A stretch of 64,000 nt of DNA from Tabrizicola flagellatus (GTDB lineage Bacteria; Pseudomonadota; Alphaproteobacteria; Rhodobacterales; Rhodobacteraceae). The translations under genes and the position numbers were made by a program. Location of the stretch: positions 62,001 through 126,000 of the forward strand of contig NZ_VMDU01000004.1 in the NCBI RefSeq assembly GCF_008271465.1. The letters run 5' to 3'. Below are positions 16,502-31,519 of this stretch, one piece after another. Every line of letters starts with the position of its first letter. Positions within the stretch are counted from its first letter, which is position 1. The notes under the pieces are model-generated. The model worked only from the letters and a program-made list of their open reading frames with translations. It made no database searches and was not told where the DNA came from.

Positions 16502-17911
16502 AGCCTGGTCGCTGGATTCCTTGTTGAGGATGCCGAACTTGCGCAGCTTCACATAGAGCGACTGGCGCGACAGGCTCAGAAGCTCGGCCGCCGCCGCGCG
16601 GTTGTTGCCGGACATTTCCAGCGCCGCCTCGATGCACATTTTCTCGATGATCTCGGTCGTCTCGTCCACGATCTCCTTCAGCGTGGAATAACCGACCAGC
16701 CGCATCACGTTGCGCAGGCCCTCGTTCTCGGCGCCGGGGGCAGAGGGCCAGACGATGCTGTCCTTCAGCACCGAATCCCGGGCGACGATGGCGATGATCT
16801 GCTTGCCGCGGTCCTGGAACAGGCTGGCCGACAGCTCGACCGAGACCTCGCCCATGTAATCGGTGTTCAGCCGGGTCCGGTAGTGCCGCAGGTGGCCCAG
16901 ACGCTTGACGTTGTCGAGCAGCACCTTCAGGTCCACCGCGCCGCGCGACAGGAAATCGGAAAAGGCCCGGTCGATAACCACCGACTGGCTGTGGCTGTCG
17001 GTCAGGTTCAGGAAGGCCTCGTTCGCGGCCTTGATCGTGCCGTTGCCGTCCAGGAAGACGATGGCGTCGGTGCCCTTCTCGAACAGGTTCTGCAACATCA
17101 GGCTGCGGTCGCTTTCCTGCGACTGGGCACTTTCCGACAGGCCGATCCGGCACAGGAGAAGCCGGTCGCGCGCGGCGCGGAACAGCTTGGCGTTGATCTT
17201 CACCCGCTGCGCCGTGCGCCGGACGGTCAGGTCCAGGTAACTTGTGGCGTCGCTGGTCGCATTGCGCGAGAGCGACTCGATCAGTTCGCCCCGCCGCCGG
17301 CCGTCGAACTCCTGCGCGACGGGCGCGTTCAGCAGGTCGTTCCGCGCCGCCCCCAGAAGCCGCGCGGCCGAACTGTTCAGATCGACGATCCGCCCCGTGG
17401 TCTCGGACACGATCATAAGCGGGAAGGAATTCTCCTCCATCAGCACCCGATACCGCGTTTCCAGTTCGCGCTGCGCCTCGTGGTCGCGCCCGATCGCGCG
17501 GTGGGCCAGCACCAGTTGCTGCTGCACCTCGGCCAGCGGGCGCAGGTCGCGCCCCATCATCAGTACCTTCCCCTGCCAGCTGCGCAGGGTGTAGCGCACA
17601 GGAAACTCGTACTGGATGGGCCCCGCGTGGTTCAGCTCCATCGCCGGTCCGCCGTCCGGCTGGTCCAGCCGCGCGCTCAGCTTGGCCCAGCTGTCCTCGG
17701 CGAACAGGGATTGCAGCGGGCGGCCTTCCCAGCCGACCGCCAACCCTGCCAGTCCGGATTGCGGGTTCGCCACGACGCTTTCGACGACGCGGTCAGGTCC
17801 GATGACCAGCACAAGATCGGACGCGGCGCCCAGCAGGTCCAGGACGGCCCGAACCTCGCCCGAGACGGCACCCGCGTCCGATCCCAAGTCACCGTGACGT
17901 TTCAACTCCAT
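16499..17911 (-). CDS. ppsR: PpsR/CrtJ redox-responsive repressor
   Basis: Aerobic repressor of bch, crt and puc genes. There are PAS-like domains in the N-terminal and middle parts, including VLMEENSFPLMIVSETTGRIVDLN and the block around DAIVFLDGNGTIKAAN. The C-terminal Fis-type helix-turn-helix is NNRAAAAELLSLSRQSLYVKLRKFGI. Both cysteines linked to redox sensing in the family are present, at residues 254 (LLLCRIG) and 426 (EKMCIEA, just before the HTH). Length is 470 residues. Its ATG lies inside the 3' end of aerR/ppaA (23-base overlap), so repressor and antirepressor are made together. Confidence 0.97.
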   Translation of the reverse strand: MELKRHGDLGSDAGAVSGEVRAVLDLLGAASDLVLVIGPDRVVESVVANPQSGLAGLAVGWEGRPLQSLFAEDSWAKLSARLDQPDGGPAMELNHAGPIQYEFPVRYTLRSWQGKVLMMGRDLRPLAEVQQQLVLAHRAIGRDHEAQRELETRYRVLMEENSFPLMIVSETTGRIVDLNSSAARLLGAARNDLLNAPVAQEFDGRRRGELIESLSRNATSDATSYLDLTVRRTAQRVKINAKLFRAARDRLLLCRIGLSESAQSQESDRSLMLQNLFEKGTDAIVFLDGNGTIKAANEAFLNLTDSHSQSVVIDRAFSDFLSRGAVDLKVLLDNVKRLGHLRHYRTRLNTDYMGEVSVELSASLFQDRGKQIIAIVARDSVLKDSIVWPSAPGAENEGLRNVMRLVGYSTLKEIVDETTEIIEKMCIEAALEMSGNNRAAAAELLSLSRQSLYVKLRKFGILNKESSDQA

Positions 17912-18731
17912 CCCCTTTCGCGGCAGACATTCTGCGCAGCTTTAGGGTCTTGCGCACCCCACGATCAAGTGTCAGGTCCTGCTTGCACTCCTCAAACTCC
18001 GCGAGCAGTGCAGAAACATCGCGCAGGACGCGGTCGGCGCCCGTTTCGCGCAGCAATCCGTCGTCCGGAAGCGGGATCGCCCCCCCCACGAAGATGCACA
18101 TCTCGGCCCGCGACAGAAGCCGTAGCGTGCGGACCAGCGCAGCGCCCGACTCAAGCGCCGCCTGGCAGCCGACCGACACCAGCGCCAGGTCGAAGCGGTT
18201 CGCCGCAAGCAGCTGCGTCAATTCAGCAGCGACCGGCGCCACCCGGACCACGACGCCACATCCCGCCGCCCGCAGGCGCAGGGCCACGACGAAGGCGCCC
18301 AAGGTGTGCTGCTCGGCCTCGGCCACCAGCACCAGCGCGGTGGGCCCGGAAATCGGGCTGGCCACATCGAGGATCTCGTCCACCCGGCGGACCAGTTCGT
18401 GCAGCCGCTCGACGCGCACCGTCACATCGACGAAGCTGACCTGATCGGCCGCCCACTGCTCGCCCAGGGACCGTGCCGCCTCGGGCACATAGGCGCAGGC
18501 GACGGTGGCCGGGTCGATGCGCAACAGCCCCATCTCGTCGAGGACCTGCGTCGCGTCGAATGCCCGGTGCTTCGCCAGAACCTGCATCAAGTGGTCCAGA
18601 TGCTCGCGCCTGACCGAAACGTTCTGACAGCTGCGCTCCGACACCAAACGGTTCAGCGCCTCCCGCGCAAGGCCGGCAAAGGTATCATGACCGCAGTCGA
18701 CCTCGGCATCGGATATTCCGTTGTCACGCAT
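17889..18731 (-). CDS. ppaA: AerR/PpaA cobalamin-binding antirepressor of PpsR
   Basis: B12-binding regulator that relieves PpsR/CrtJ repression in light. The middle and C-terminal part is a B12-type Rossmann domain. AEQHTLG near residue 135 holds the His/Gly signature used as a cobalamin ligand in this family. I start at ATG 18731 because GGAAGGG lies six bases upstream; an in-frame TTG at 18791 would add 20 residues. R. capsulatus AerR is reported in long and short forms, so the upstream start is worth noting. Length is 280 residues. It precedes ppsR and overlaps it by 23 bases. Confidence 0.93.
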   Translation of the reverse strand: MRDNGISDAEVDCGHDTFAGLAREALNRLVSERSCQNVSVRREHLDHLMQVLAKHRAFDATQVLDEMGLLRIDPATVACAYVPEAARSLGEQWAADQVSFVDVTVRVERLHELVRRVDEILDVASPISGPTALVLVAEAEQHTLGAFVVALRLRAAGCGVVVRVAPVAAELTQLLAANRFDLALVSVGCQAALESGAALVRTLRLLSRAEMCIFVGGAIPLPDDGLLRETGADRVLRDVSALLAEFEECKQDLTLDRGVRKTLKLRRMSAAKGDGVETSR

Positions 18732-18840
18732 CGGCAACCCTTCCGTGCGGTGGCGCTGATGCCCGGCCACTTTACCATTGCCCCCTGGCAATGAGAAGAC
18801 CGCGACTCGCGTATTTCATGACACTCCAATCCACACCTTA

Positions 18841-18858
18841 TGTCCATAAAAATTGACA
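18841..18858. promoter_or_regulatory. PpsR/CrtJ box, aerR side of the aerR-bchF region
   Basis: Exact TGT-N12-ACA match (TGT 18841-18843, ACA 18856-18858), 110 bp upstream of the aerR/ppaA start. It suggests that PpsR regulates its own operon. A second box lies 142 bp away on the bchF side. Confidence 0.85.
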
Positions 18859-18982
18859 CTCCGAACCCGCCAGCCGCGCTGGATCCATTTAAAGTATTGT
18901 CTTACAATGATATTTTGTGTCGCAGCGCGACGATCATCACGATAATCCGTTCGCCCGGTCATGCGTCTGGGTCGCGAAGTAG

Positions 18983-19022
18983 TGTAAATTTACGTTGACA
19001 GACAATGCGGCCTGACTAGGTT
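18983..19022 (+). promoter_or_regulatory. bchF promoter with overlapping PpsR box
   Basis: A TGT-N12-ACA box occupies 18983-19000. Its final bases form part of a TTGACA -35 hexamer (18995-19000). A 16-bp spacer leads to TAGGTT (19017-19022), a fair -10. Repressor on this box would cover the -35 directly. bchF starts 34 bp downstream. Confidence 0.8.
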
Positions 19023-19054
19023 TGATGTCAATGTGGCTGAACTCGAGGCGTTAG

Positions 19055-20821
<1,767 letters not shown>

Positions 20822-20836
20822 CCGCTCTCCGGCACG

Positions 20837-20957
20837 CCCCCCACCCCCATCCCTTCCCCACCGGGGGGAGGGGAGCCGCCTGCCGCATCCGGTCGGCCGA
20901 GACCGCCGCAACCCGCGCCTCCCTCCCCCCCGGTGGGGGAGGGATGGGGTGGGGGGG
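20837..20957. repeat. Inverted pair of G-rich palindromes (copies B1 and B2) between bchN and bchB
   Basis: B1 (20837-20874) is the reverse complement form, with CCCCATCCCTTCCCC then GGGGGGAGGGG. B2 (20918-20957) is the forward form, with CCTCCCTCCCCCCC then GTGGGGGAGGGATGGGG. The two copies face each other across ~45 bp and fill most of the bchN-bchB spacer. In RNA they could form individual hairpins or one long structure. Confidence 0.8.
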
Positions 20958-21002
20958 CACCCGGCCGGCCCCAGGCGCACCATCGACCAAGGGGGCCAGG
21001 CT

Positions 21003-22545
21003 ATGAAGCTGACCCTCTGGACCTACGAAGGCCCCCCGCATGTCGGCGCGATGCGTGTCGCCACGGGAATGAAGGGCGTCCACTACGTCCTGCACGCCCC
21101 GCAGGGCGACACCTACGCCGACCTCCTCTTCACGATGATCGAGCGGCGCAACCACCGCCCGCCGGTCACCTTCACCACCTTCCAGGCCTCCGATCTCGGC
21201 GCCGATACCGCCACGCTCTTCAAACGCGCGGCGCAAGGGGCCTTCGACCGCTTCCAGCCGCAGGCGATGATCGTCGGCGCCTCCTGCACGGCCGAGCTGA
21301 TCCAGGACGACCCCGGCGGCCTAGCCTCGACCCTGGGCCTGCCCTGCCCGGTCGTGCCGTTGGACCTGCCCTCCTACTCCCGCAAGGAAAACTTCGGCGC
21401 GGACGAGACCTTCCTCGCCCTCACCCGCGCCCTGGCCCGGCCTTGCGACCGGACCGCCGAGGTCTCCTGCAACATCCTCGGCGCGACGGCCCTCGGCTTC
21501 CGCCACCGCGACGACGTGGCCGAGATCACCGGCATCCTCGCGCAGATGGGGATCGCGGTGAACGCGGCCGCCCCTCTCGACGCGACGCCCGAGGATCTCG
21601 CCCGCCTTCCGGCCGCGCATTTCAACGTCCTCCTCTACCCCGAAACGGGCGAGGGCGCCGCCCGCTGGCTGGAAAAGACCCACGGCCAGCCCTGGACGAA
21701 AATCATCCCGATCGGTGCCCATGCCACCCGCGAGTTCATCGCCGAGGTCGCCGCCCTCGCGGGCGTCAGCGCCAAGGTGGATGAACGGAACCTCCGCCAA
21801 CCCTGGTGGTCGGCCTCGGTCGACTCCACCTACCTCACCGGCAAGCGCGTCTTCATCTTCGGCGACGCCACCCACGCCATCGCCGCCGCCCGCGTCGCCC
21901 GCGACGAGATCGGCTTCGAGGTCGTGGGCCTTGGCTGCTACAACCGCGAATTCGCCCGGGTCGTCCGCAGCGCCGCGAAGGACTACGGCCTCGAGGCGCT
22001 GATCACCGACGACTATCTCGAGGTCGAGGCCGCCATCATCGCCGCCGCACCGGAGTTGATCCTCGGCACGCAGATGGAACGCCACATCGCCAAGCGCCTC
22101 GGCATCGCCTGCGCCGTGATCTCGGCCCCGGTCCACGTCCAGGACTTCCCCGCCCGCTACTCGCCGCAGATGGGGTTCGAGGGCGCCAACGTCCTGTTCG
22201 ACACCTGGATCCATCCCCTCGTCATGGGCCTCGAAGAACACCTCCTCACCATGTTCCGCGAGGATTTCGAGTTCCACGACGCCGCCGGCCCCAGCCACCA
22301 TGGCGGGAAGGCCGCGCCACCGCCCGCCCCGATCCTCGAACCCACCGCCGACGCCGCCGCCCAGATGATCGAGGCCGCACAGGCCCTGGCCCAGGCGCTC
22401 CACTGGCTGCCGGATGCCGAACGCGAGCTGAAGAAGATCCCCTTCTTCGTCCGCGCCAAGGCCCGCCGCAACACCGAGAAATACGCCGCCGAGAAGGGCG
22501 TGACGCAAATCAGCATCGAAACCCTCTACGAGGCCAAGGCCCATT

Positions 22546-22556
<11 letters not shown>
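21003..22556 (+). CDS. bchB: Dark-operative protochlorophyllide reductase subunit BchB
   Basis: Catalytic partner of BchN; the NB cluster is ligated by three BchN cysteines and a BchB Asp. Visible blocks include [18 protein letters not shown] at the N-terminus, [18 protein letters not shown] and the C-terminal DUF/PCP_red-like helix region [31 protein letters not shown] 21003 gives 517 residues. In-frame sequence upstream belongs to the repeat spacer and bchN. bchH begins 11 bp before the bchB stop. Confidence 0.97.
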
Positions 22557-27153
<4,597 letters not shown>

Positions 27154-27154
<1 letters not shown>

Positions 27155-27822
27155 TGTCCGACTACGGCCTCACCCGCGACCGCGTCGAAACCTATTTCGA
27201 CCGCACCGCGACCCAGACTTGGGAGCGGCTGACGAGCCATGAGAAGGTCAGCCGCATCCGCGAAACCGTGCGCAAGGGCCGCGACCGGATGCGTGCCCTG
27301 ATGCTGTCGCGTCTGCCGGAGGATCTGCGCGGCGCGCGGGTCCTCGATGCCGGCTGCGGCACCGGGGCGATGGCCGCCGAACTTGCCCAGCGCGGGGCGC
27401 AGGTGGTCGGCGTGGACATCTCGCCCCAGCTGATCGACATCGCCCGGCGCCGCCTGCACCCCGCGCTCGCCGACAGCGTGGACTTCCGCGCCGGGGACAT
27501 GTCGGACCCTTCGCTCGGCCGCTTCGACTTCGTGATGGCGATGGACAGCCTGATCTACTACCGCGACGCCGACATCGGCCGCGTGGTGGGCAACCTCGCC
27601 ACCCGCACCGCGCAGTCCATCGTCTTCACCGTCGCGCCCCGCACGCCCTTCCTGATGGCCTTCTGGACGCTGGGCAAGGTCTTCCCTCGCTCGGACCGCT
27701 CGCCCACCATGGTCCCGCACGACGCGGCCCGCCTTGCGCGGCATTGCCCCGGCACCCTGGCCAGGGTCGGTCGCATCACCTCGGGCTTCTACATCTCGGA
27801 ATGTCTGGAGCATCGGTCATGA
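27154..27822 (+). CDS. bchM: Mg-protoporphyrin IX O-methyltransferase BchM
   Basis: SAM-dependent methylation of Mg-protoporphyrin IX before ring E closure. SAM motif I VLDAGCGTGAMAAELAQRG starts near residue 64, followed by VVGVDISPQLIDIA. Length is 222 residues. It overlaps bchL (TGATG) at the start and lhaA (ATGA) at the end. Confidence 0.97.
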
Positions 27823-29252
27823 TCCTGCGCCGCAAGGACATCGCGAAACTCGGGGCCCGCTGGATGCCCTTCGCGGATGCGGCCTCCGAGGACCTGCCGC
27901 TGGGCCAACTCTGGCGGCTGGCGCTGTTCCAGGTCTCGGTCGGCATGGCGCAGGTGCTGCTTCTGGGCACGCTGAACCGGGTGATGATCGTGGAAATGTC
28001 GGTGCCGGCGATGGTCGTCGCGCTGATGATCTCGATCCCGGTCCTCGTCGCCCCGTTCCGCGCCCTTCTCGGCCACCGGTCGGACACCTACCGCTCCGCG
28101 CTCGGCTGGAAGCGCATCCCCTATCTCTGGTTCGGCTCGCTCTGGCAGATGGGGGGCCTTGCCGTCATGCCCTTCGCGCTGATCGTCCTGTCGGGCGACC
28201 AGTTCAAGGGGCCCGCCTGGGCGGGCGAAGTCCTTGCGGCCCTGGCCTTCCTGATGGCGGGCCTCGGGATGCACATGGTCCAGACCGCGGGCCTTGCGCT
28301 CGCCGCCGACCGCGCGACCGAGGAGACGCGGCCCCGCGTCGTCGCCATGCTCTACATCCTCTACCTTACCGGCATGGGCATCTCGGCCCTGATCGTGGGG
28401 CTGCTCCTCAGGAACTACGAACCGCTCTGGCTGGTGCAGGTCGTGCAGGGCTGCGGCGCGGCGACGCTGATCCTCAACATCATCGCCTTCTGGAAGCAAG
28501 AGCGTGTCCGCCCCATGTCCAGGGCCGAACGCGAGGCGCCGCGGCCCTCGTTCAAGGGCGCCTGGAGGGACCTGATGCAGCAGGACGGCGCGCGCCGCCT
28601 GCTGGTCGTCGTGTTCCTCGGGACGCTCGCCTTCAACATGCAGGACGTGCTCCTCGAACCCTACGGCGGCCAGGTCCTGGGCCTGTCGGTCTCGGCCACC
28701 ACCGTCCTGACCGCGATGTGGGCGCTTGGGGCGCTGTGCGGCTTTCTCTGGGCCACCCGCCGCCTTGGTCGCGGAGCCGATCCCTACCGGCAGGTGTCCA
28801 TAGGCCTCCTGATCGGTATCACCGCCTTTTCGGCAGTGATCTTCGCCAGCCCGCTGGAAAGCTGGCCCCTGTTCTACGTCGGCGCCTTCACCATCGGGCT
28901 TGGCAACGGGGTCTTCGGGCTTTCCACCCTGAACGCCGCCATGGCCCGCACGCAGGGCGCGCTTGGCTCGGGCCTCATCCTCGGCGCCTGGGGATCGGCC
29001 CAGGCCACCGCCGCGGGGCTTGCCATCCTGACCGGCGGCATCCTGCGCGATGCCGTCAACCACCTTGTCGACGGGGGCCTCTTCGGCCCGGTGCACGATG
29101 TCAGCCTTGGCTACACCGTGGTCTACCACGTCGAGATCGCGCTTCTCTTCCTGACCCTCGCCGCGCTTGGACCGCTCGTCCGGATCGGCGTTCCCCAATC
29201 CAAACCGGACCAAGGCCAGCCAGGCTTGCGGCTGACCGAATTCCCAACCTGA
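27819..29252 (+). CDS. lhaA: Light-harvesting 1 assembly protein LhaA (PucC family)
   Basis: Twelve-helix PucC-family membrane protein needed for LH1 assembly around the reaction centre. ATG 27819 overlaps the bchM stop and gives 477 residues; an earlier in-frame start lies inside bchM. Family blocks: GTLNRVMIVEMSVPAMVVALMISIP, LGHRSDTYRSALGWKRIPYLWFG, and LLEPYGGQVLGLSVSATT. In Rhodobacter the puhA promoter lies within this gene, so LhaA and PuhA expression are linked. Confidence 0.95.
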   Translation: MILRRKDIAKLGARWMPFADAASEDLPLGQLWRLALFQVSVGMAQVLLLGTLNRVMIVEMSVPAMVVALMISIPVLVAPFRALLGHRSDTYRSALGWKRIPYLWFGSLWQMGGLAVMPFALIVLSGDQFKGPAWAGEVLAALAFLMAGLGMHMVQTAGLALAADRATEETRPRVVAMLYILYLTGMGISALIVGLLLRNYEPLWLVQVVQGCGAATLILNIIAFWKQERVRPMSRAEREAPRPSFKGAWRDLMQQDGARRLLVVVFLGTLAFNMQDVLLEPYGGQVLGLSVSATTVLTAMWALGALCGFLWATRRLGRGADPYRQVSIGLLIGITAFSAVIFASPLESWPLFYVGAFTIGLGNGVFGLSTLNAAMARTQGALGSGLILGAWGSAQATAAGLAILTGGILRDAVNHLVDGGLFGPVHDVSLGYTVVYHVEIALLFLTLAALGPLVRIGVPQSKPDQGQPGLRLTEFPT

Positions 29253-29269
29253 CAACGGAGGACCTCTGA

Positions 29270-30034
29270 ATGGTTGGTGTCACTTTCTTCGGAAACTTCG
29301 ACCTCGCCTCGCTGGCGATCTGGCTCTTCTGGGGCTTCTTCGCGCTGCTCATCTACTATCTCCAGACCGAGAACATGCGCGAAGGCTTCCCCTTCGAGAA
29401 CGAGGACGGCACCCCCGCCTCGAACCAGGCGATCTATCCGCTGCCGAAACCCAAGACCTTCCTCCTGCCGCTGGGCAGGGGGACCGTCACCGTTCCCTCC
29501 GCGGAGAACGAGGCCGCGCATCGCCGCACCGACCTCGCACTCGTCCCCTCTGGGTCCGAGGGCTTCCCGCTGATCCCCACCGGCAACCCGATGCTCGACG
29601 GCGTCGGCCCCGCCTCCTGGGTGCCGCGCCGGGACGAGCCGGAGCTGGACGCGCACGGCCACGCCAAGCTGAAGCCGATGTCCCAGGTCGAAGACATGAT
29701 CGTCAGCGCCGGGCGGGATCCGCGCGGACTGCCGGTGCAGGCGGGCGATCTGGAGGTCGTCGGCCGGGTCAAGGAGATGTGGGTGGACGTGCCGGAACAG
29801 CTGGTGCGCTACCTGGAGATCGACCTGAACTCCGGCTCCTCGCGCCTCGTGCCGATGACCATGTGCAAGATCTGGGCCGACCGGGTGCGGATCAACGCGC
29901 TGACCTCGGACCTGTTCGACGGGATCCCGGCCACCAAGAGCCTGACCTCGGTCACCAAGCTCGAAGAGGACAAGATCTCCGCCTATGTCGCCTCGGGCTG
30001 GATGTATGCCAAGGGCCGCAAGCGCGGGTTCTAG
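29270..30034 (+). CDS. puhA: Photosynthetic reaction centre H subunit PuhA
   Basis: Single-pass H subunit that caps the reaction centre and helps proton transfer to QB. The one membrane helix is [21 protein letters not shown] (residues ~12-32). The cytoplasmic beta-barrel domain contains [22 protein letters not shown], where the conserved proton-path Glu (H173 in R. sphaeroides) lies. Length is 254 residues. GGAGG precedes the ATG. A strong hairpin lies directly after the stop. Confidence 0.98.
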   Translation: MVGVTFFGNFDLASLAIWLFWGFFALLIYYLQTENMREGFPFENEDGTPASNQAIYPLPKPKTFLLPLGRGTVTVPSAENEAAHRRTDLALVPSGSEGFPLIPTGNPMLDGVGPASWVPRRDEPELDAHGHAKLKPMSQVEDMIVSAGRDPRGLPVQAGDLEVVGRVKEMWVDVPEQLVRYLEIDLNSGSSRLVPMTMCKIWADRVRINALTSDLFDGIPATKSLTSVTKLEEDKISAYVASGWMYAKGRKRGF

Positions 30035-30043
30035 AAGCTGAGG

Positions 30044-30069
30044 GAAGCGGCGCGCGCCCGCGCCGCTTC
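30044..30069 (+). terminator. Hairpin between puhA and puhB
   Basis: Perfect 11-bp stem GAAGCGGCGCG / CGCGCCGCTTC with a CGCC loop, ten bases after the puhA stop. It is followed by only a short CGTCTT rather than a U-run, so it probably stabilises puhA mRNA or partly terminates it, keeping PuhA above the assembly factors. Confidence 0.75.
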
Positions 30070-30098
30070 GTCTTACCCCTGATGCGAAAGGGTCTGCC

Positions 30099-30737
30099 AT
30101 GTCAGACCAGGACAAGGACTTCGACTTCGAGCCGCAACCCGGCCTTCCGAAACCCCTGCCCCCCGGAGAAGACCTTCTCTGGCAAGGCTCCCCCGATCCC
30201 GCCGCTCTGGCGCGTGAGGCGTTCAAGGCGAACTGGATCCTCGGCTACCTGCTGATCCTCGCCGTCTGGCGCGCCTCTGCCGCCTTTGCGGATGGCGGCT
30301 TCGGCCGGTCGGTCGCGGTGTTCCTGCCCTATCTGGTGCTGGCGCTGGTCGGCTATGGCCTGATCCGCCTGCTGGCCCGTGCCGTCGCGAAGGCCGCAAT
30401 CTATTCCATCACCACGCACCGCGTGATCCTGCGCATCGGGGCGGCGCTCCAGGTGACCTGGACCATTCCCTTCGCGAAGATCGCCGCCGCCTCGCTGTCC
30501 GTCCGCCCGGTGACCGGTACCGGGACCATCGCGCTGGAACTGGTCGAGGGGCAGCACATCTCGTATCTCGCGCTCTGGCCGCACCTCAGGCCCGGCTTTG
30601 CCCGCAAGGTCCAGCCCGCCTTCCGCTGCATCCCCGATGCCGCGCGCGTGGCGCGGATCCTGTCCGACGCCGCCCAGACCCGCGTCAACGAACCCGTCGT
30701 CGCCTTCGCGCCGCAAGGCGCGCTGGCCGCGGAATAG
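30099..30737 (+). CDS. puhB: Photosynthetic complex assembly protein PuhB
   Basis: Membrane protein (212 residues) required for reaction centre and LH1 assembly in Rhodobacter. The N-terminus is soluble with EDLLWQGSPDP. Two membrane segments follow (about 47-66 and 72-95), then a PH-like YdbS domain with YSITTHRVILRIGAALQVTWTIPF. It lies after puhA and before puhC with short spacing, in the standard puh order. Confidence 0.94.
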   Translation: MSDQDKDFDFEPQPGLPKPLPPGEDLLWQGSPDPAALAREAFKANWILGYLLILAVWRASAAFADGGFGRSVAVFLPYLVLALVGYGLIRLLARAVAKAAIYSITTHRVILRIGAALQVTWTIPFAKIAAASLSVRPVTGTGTIALELVEGQHISYLALWPHLRPGFARKVQPAFRCIPDAARVARILSDAAQTRVNEPVVAFAPQGALAAE

Positions 30738-30746
30738 GGGGTTCAG

Positions 30747-31211
30747 ATGTCCTATCTCAAGGCCCTCTCCGACCGCCCCAGCCCCGAACGCGAGATGATC
30801 CCGCGGGCGCTCCTTTGGGCCATGCTCGCGCTTGCGCTCTCGGCGCTGGCGATCACCAGCTTTGCGGTCCTCACCGGCCGCCCTCCCGTGGGCCAGCCCG
30901 CCCCAGGCAAGATCGTCGCCGAACGCGCGCTGATCCTGGAAGGCCGCTCGGCCCAGGCCGTCACCGTCTATGCGGCCGACGGCACCCTGATTGCCGACAT
31001 GGACCACGGCGGCTTCGTCACCGTCATCCAGAACGCCATCCAGCGCGCCCGCACCGTGGCGCGCGTGAAGGGAAACCCGCCGATCCGGCTGGTGCGTTAC
31101 GACAACGGCCGCCTCGTGGCCGAAGACCCCGCCTCGGGGGCGTCGATCGAACTCTACGCCTTCGGGAACGACAACAAGGCCGCCGCAGAGCGGCTTCTCG
31201 ACCAACCATAG
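30747..31211 (+). CDS. puhC: Photosynthetic complex assembly protein PuhC
   Basis: 154-residue protein with one N-terminal membrane anchor (IPRALLWAMLALALSALAITSFAVLTG) and a periplasmic domain. PuhC aids LH1-reaction centre organisation in Rhodobacter. The start is ten bases after the puhB stop with GGGGG upstream. Identification rests on size, topology and position between puhB and the bciE-acsF pair. Confidence 0.93.
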   Translation: MSYLKALSDRPSPEREMIPRALLWAMLALALSALAITSFAVLTGRPPVGQPAPGKIVAERALILEGRSAQAVTVYAADGTLIADMDHGGFVTVIQNAIQRARTVARVKGNPPIRLVRYDNGRLVAEDPASGASIELYAFGNDNKAAAERLLDQP

Positions 31212-31222
31212 GGAACGAAATC

Positions 31223-31519
31223 ATGGCACTCTTCACCAGAACCAAGGAAACCGTGCCCTGCACGGTCGAAGTCAGCCACCGCTTCGAAAGCCTGCATGCC
31301 CACGTCCGCTTCGACAACGGCGCCGTGGTCAACCCCGGCGACGAAGTCCTCGTCCATGGCGCGCCGATCATGGCGGCCTATGGCGAGGTCATCGTCGAAC
31401 GCCGCACCGCCACCATCACCCGCGCCACGGCCCTCGAACGGCTCTGGACCCGGATGACCGGCGACTTCGGCTTCATGGAGCTTTGCGAATTCTCCTTCTC
31501 AGAGGAGCTGACGGCATGA
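31223..31519 (+). CDS. bciE: BciE-type auxiliary subunit of the O2-dependent cyclase
   Basis: A 98-residue soluble protein encoded immediately upstream of acsF and overlapping it as ATGA. In alphaproteobacteria a small protein in this position (BciE in R. sphaeroides) is needed for AcsF cyclase activity, in a role like that of Ycf54 in cyanobacteria. The sequence has no motif I can tie to chemistry; it begins MALFTRTKETVPCTVEVSHRF. The assignment rests on size, position and translational coupling. It is also known simply as an unnamed puh-region open reading frame. Confidence 0.8.
   Translation: MALFTRTKETVPCTVEVSHRFESLHAHVRFDNGAVVNPGDEVLVHGAPIMAAYGEVIVERRTATITRATALERLWTRMTGDFGFMELCEFSFSEELTA

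Noticed and set aside
18896-18908. ATTGT-CTT-ACAAT palindrome in the aerR-bchF region
   Set aside because: It does not fit TGT-N12-ACA or FNR spacing and is too short to separate from chance in this AT-richer stretch.
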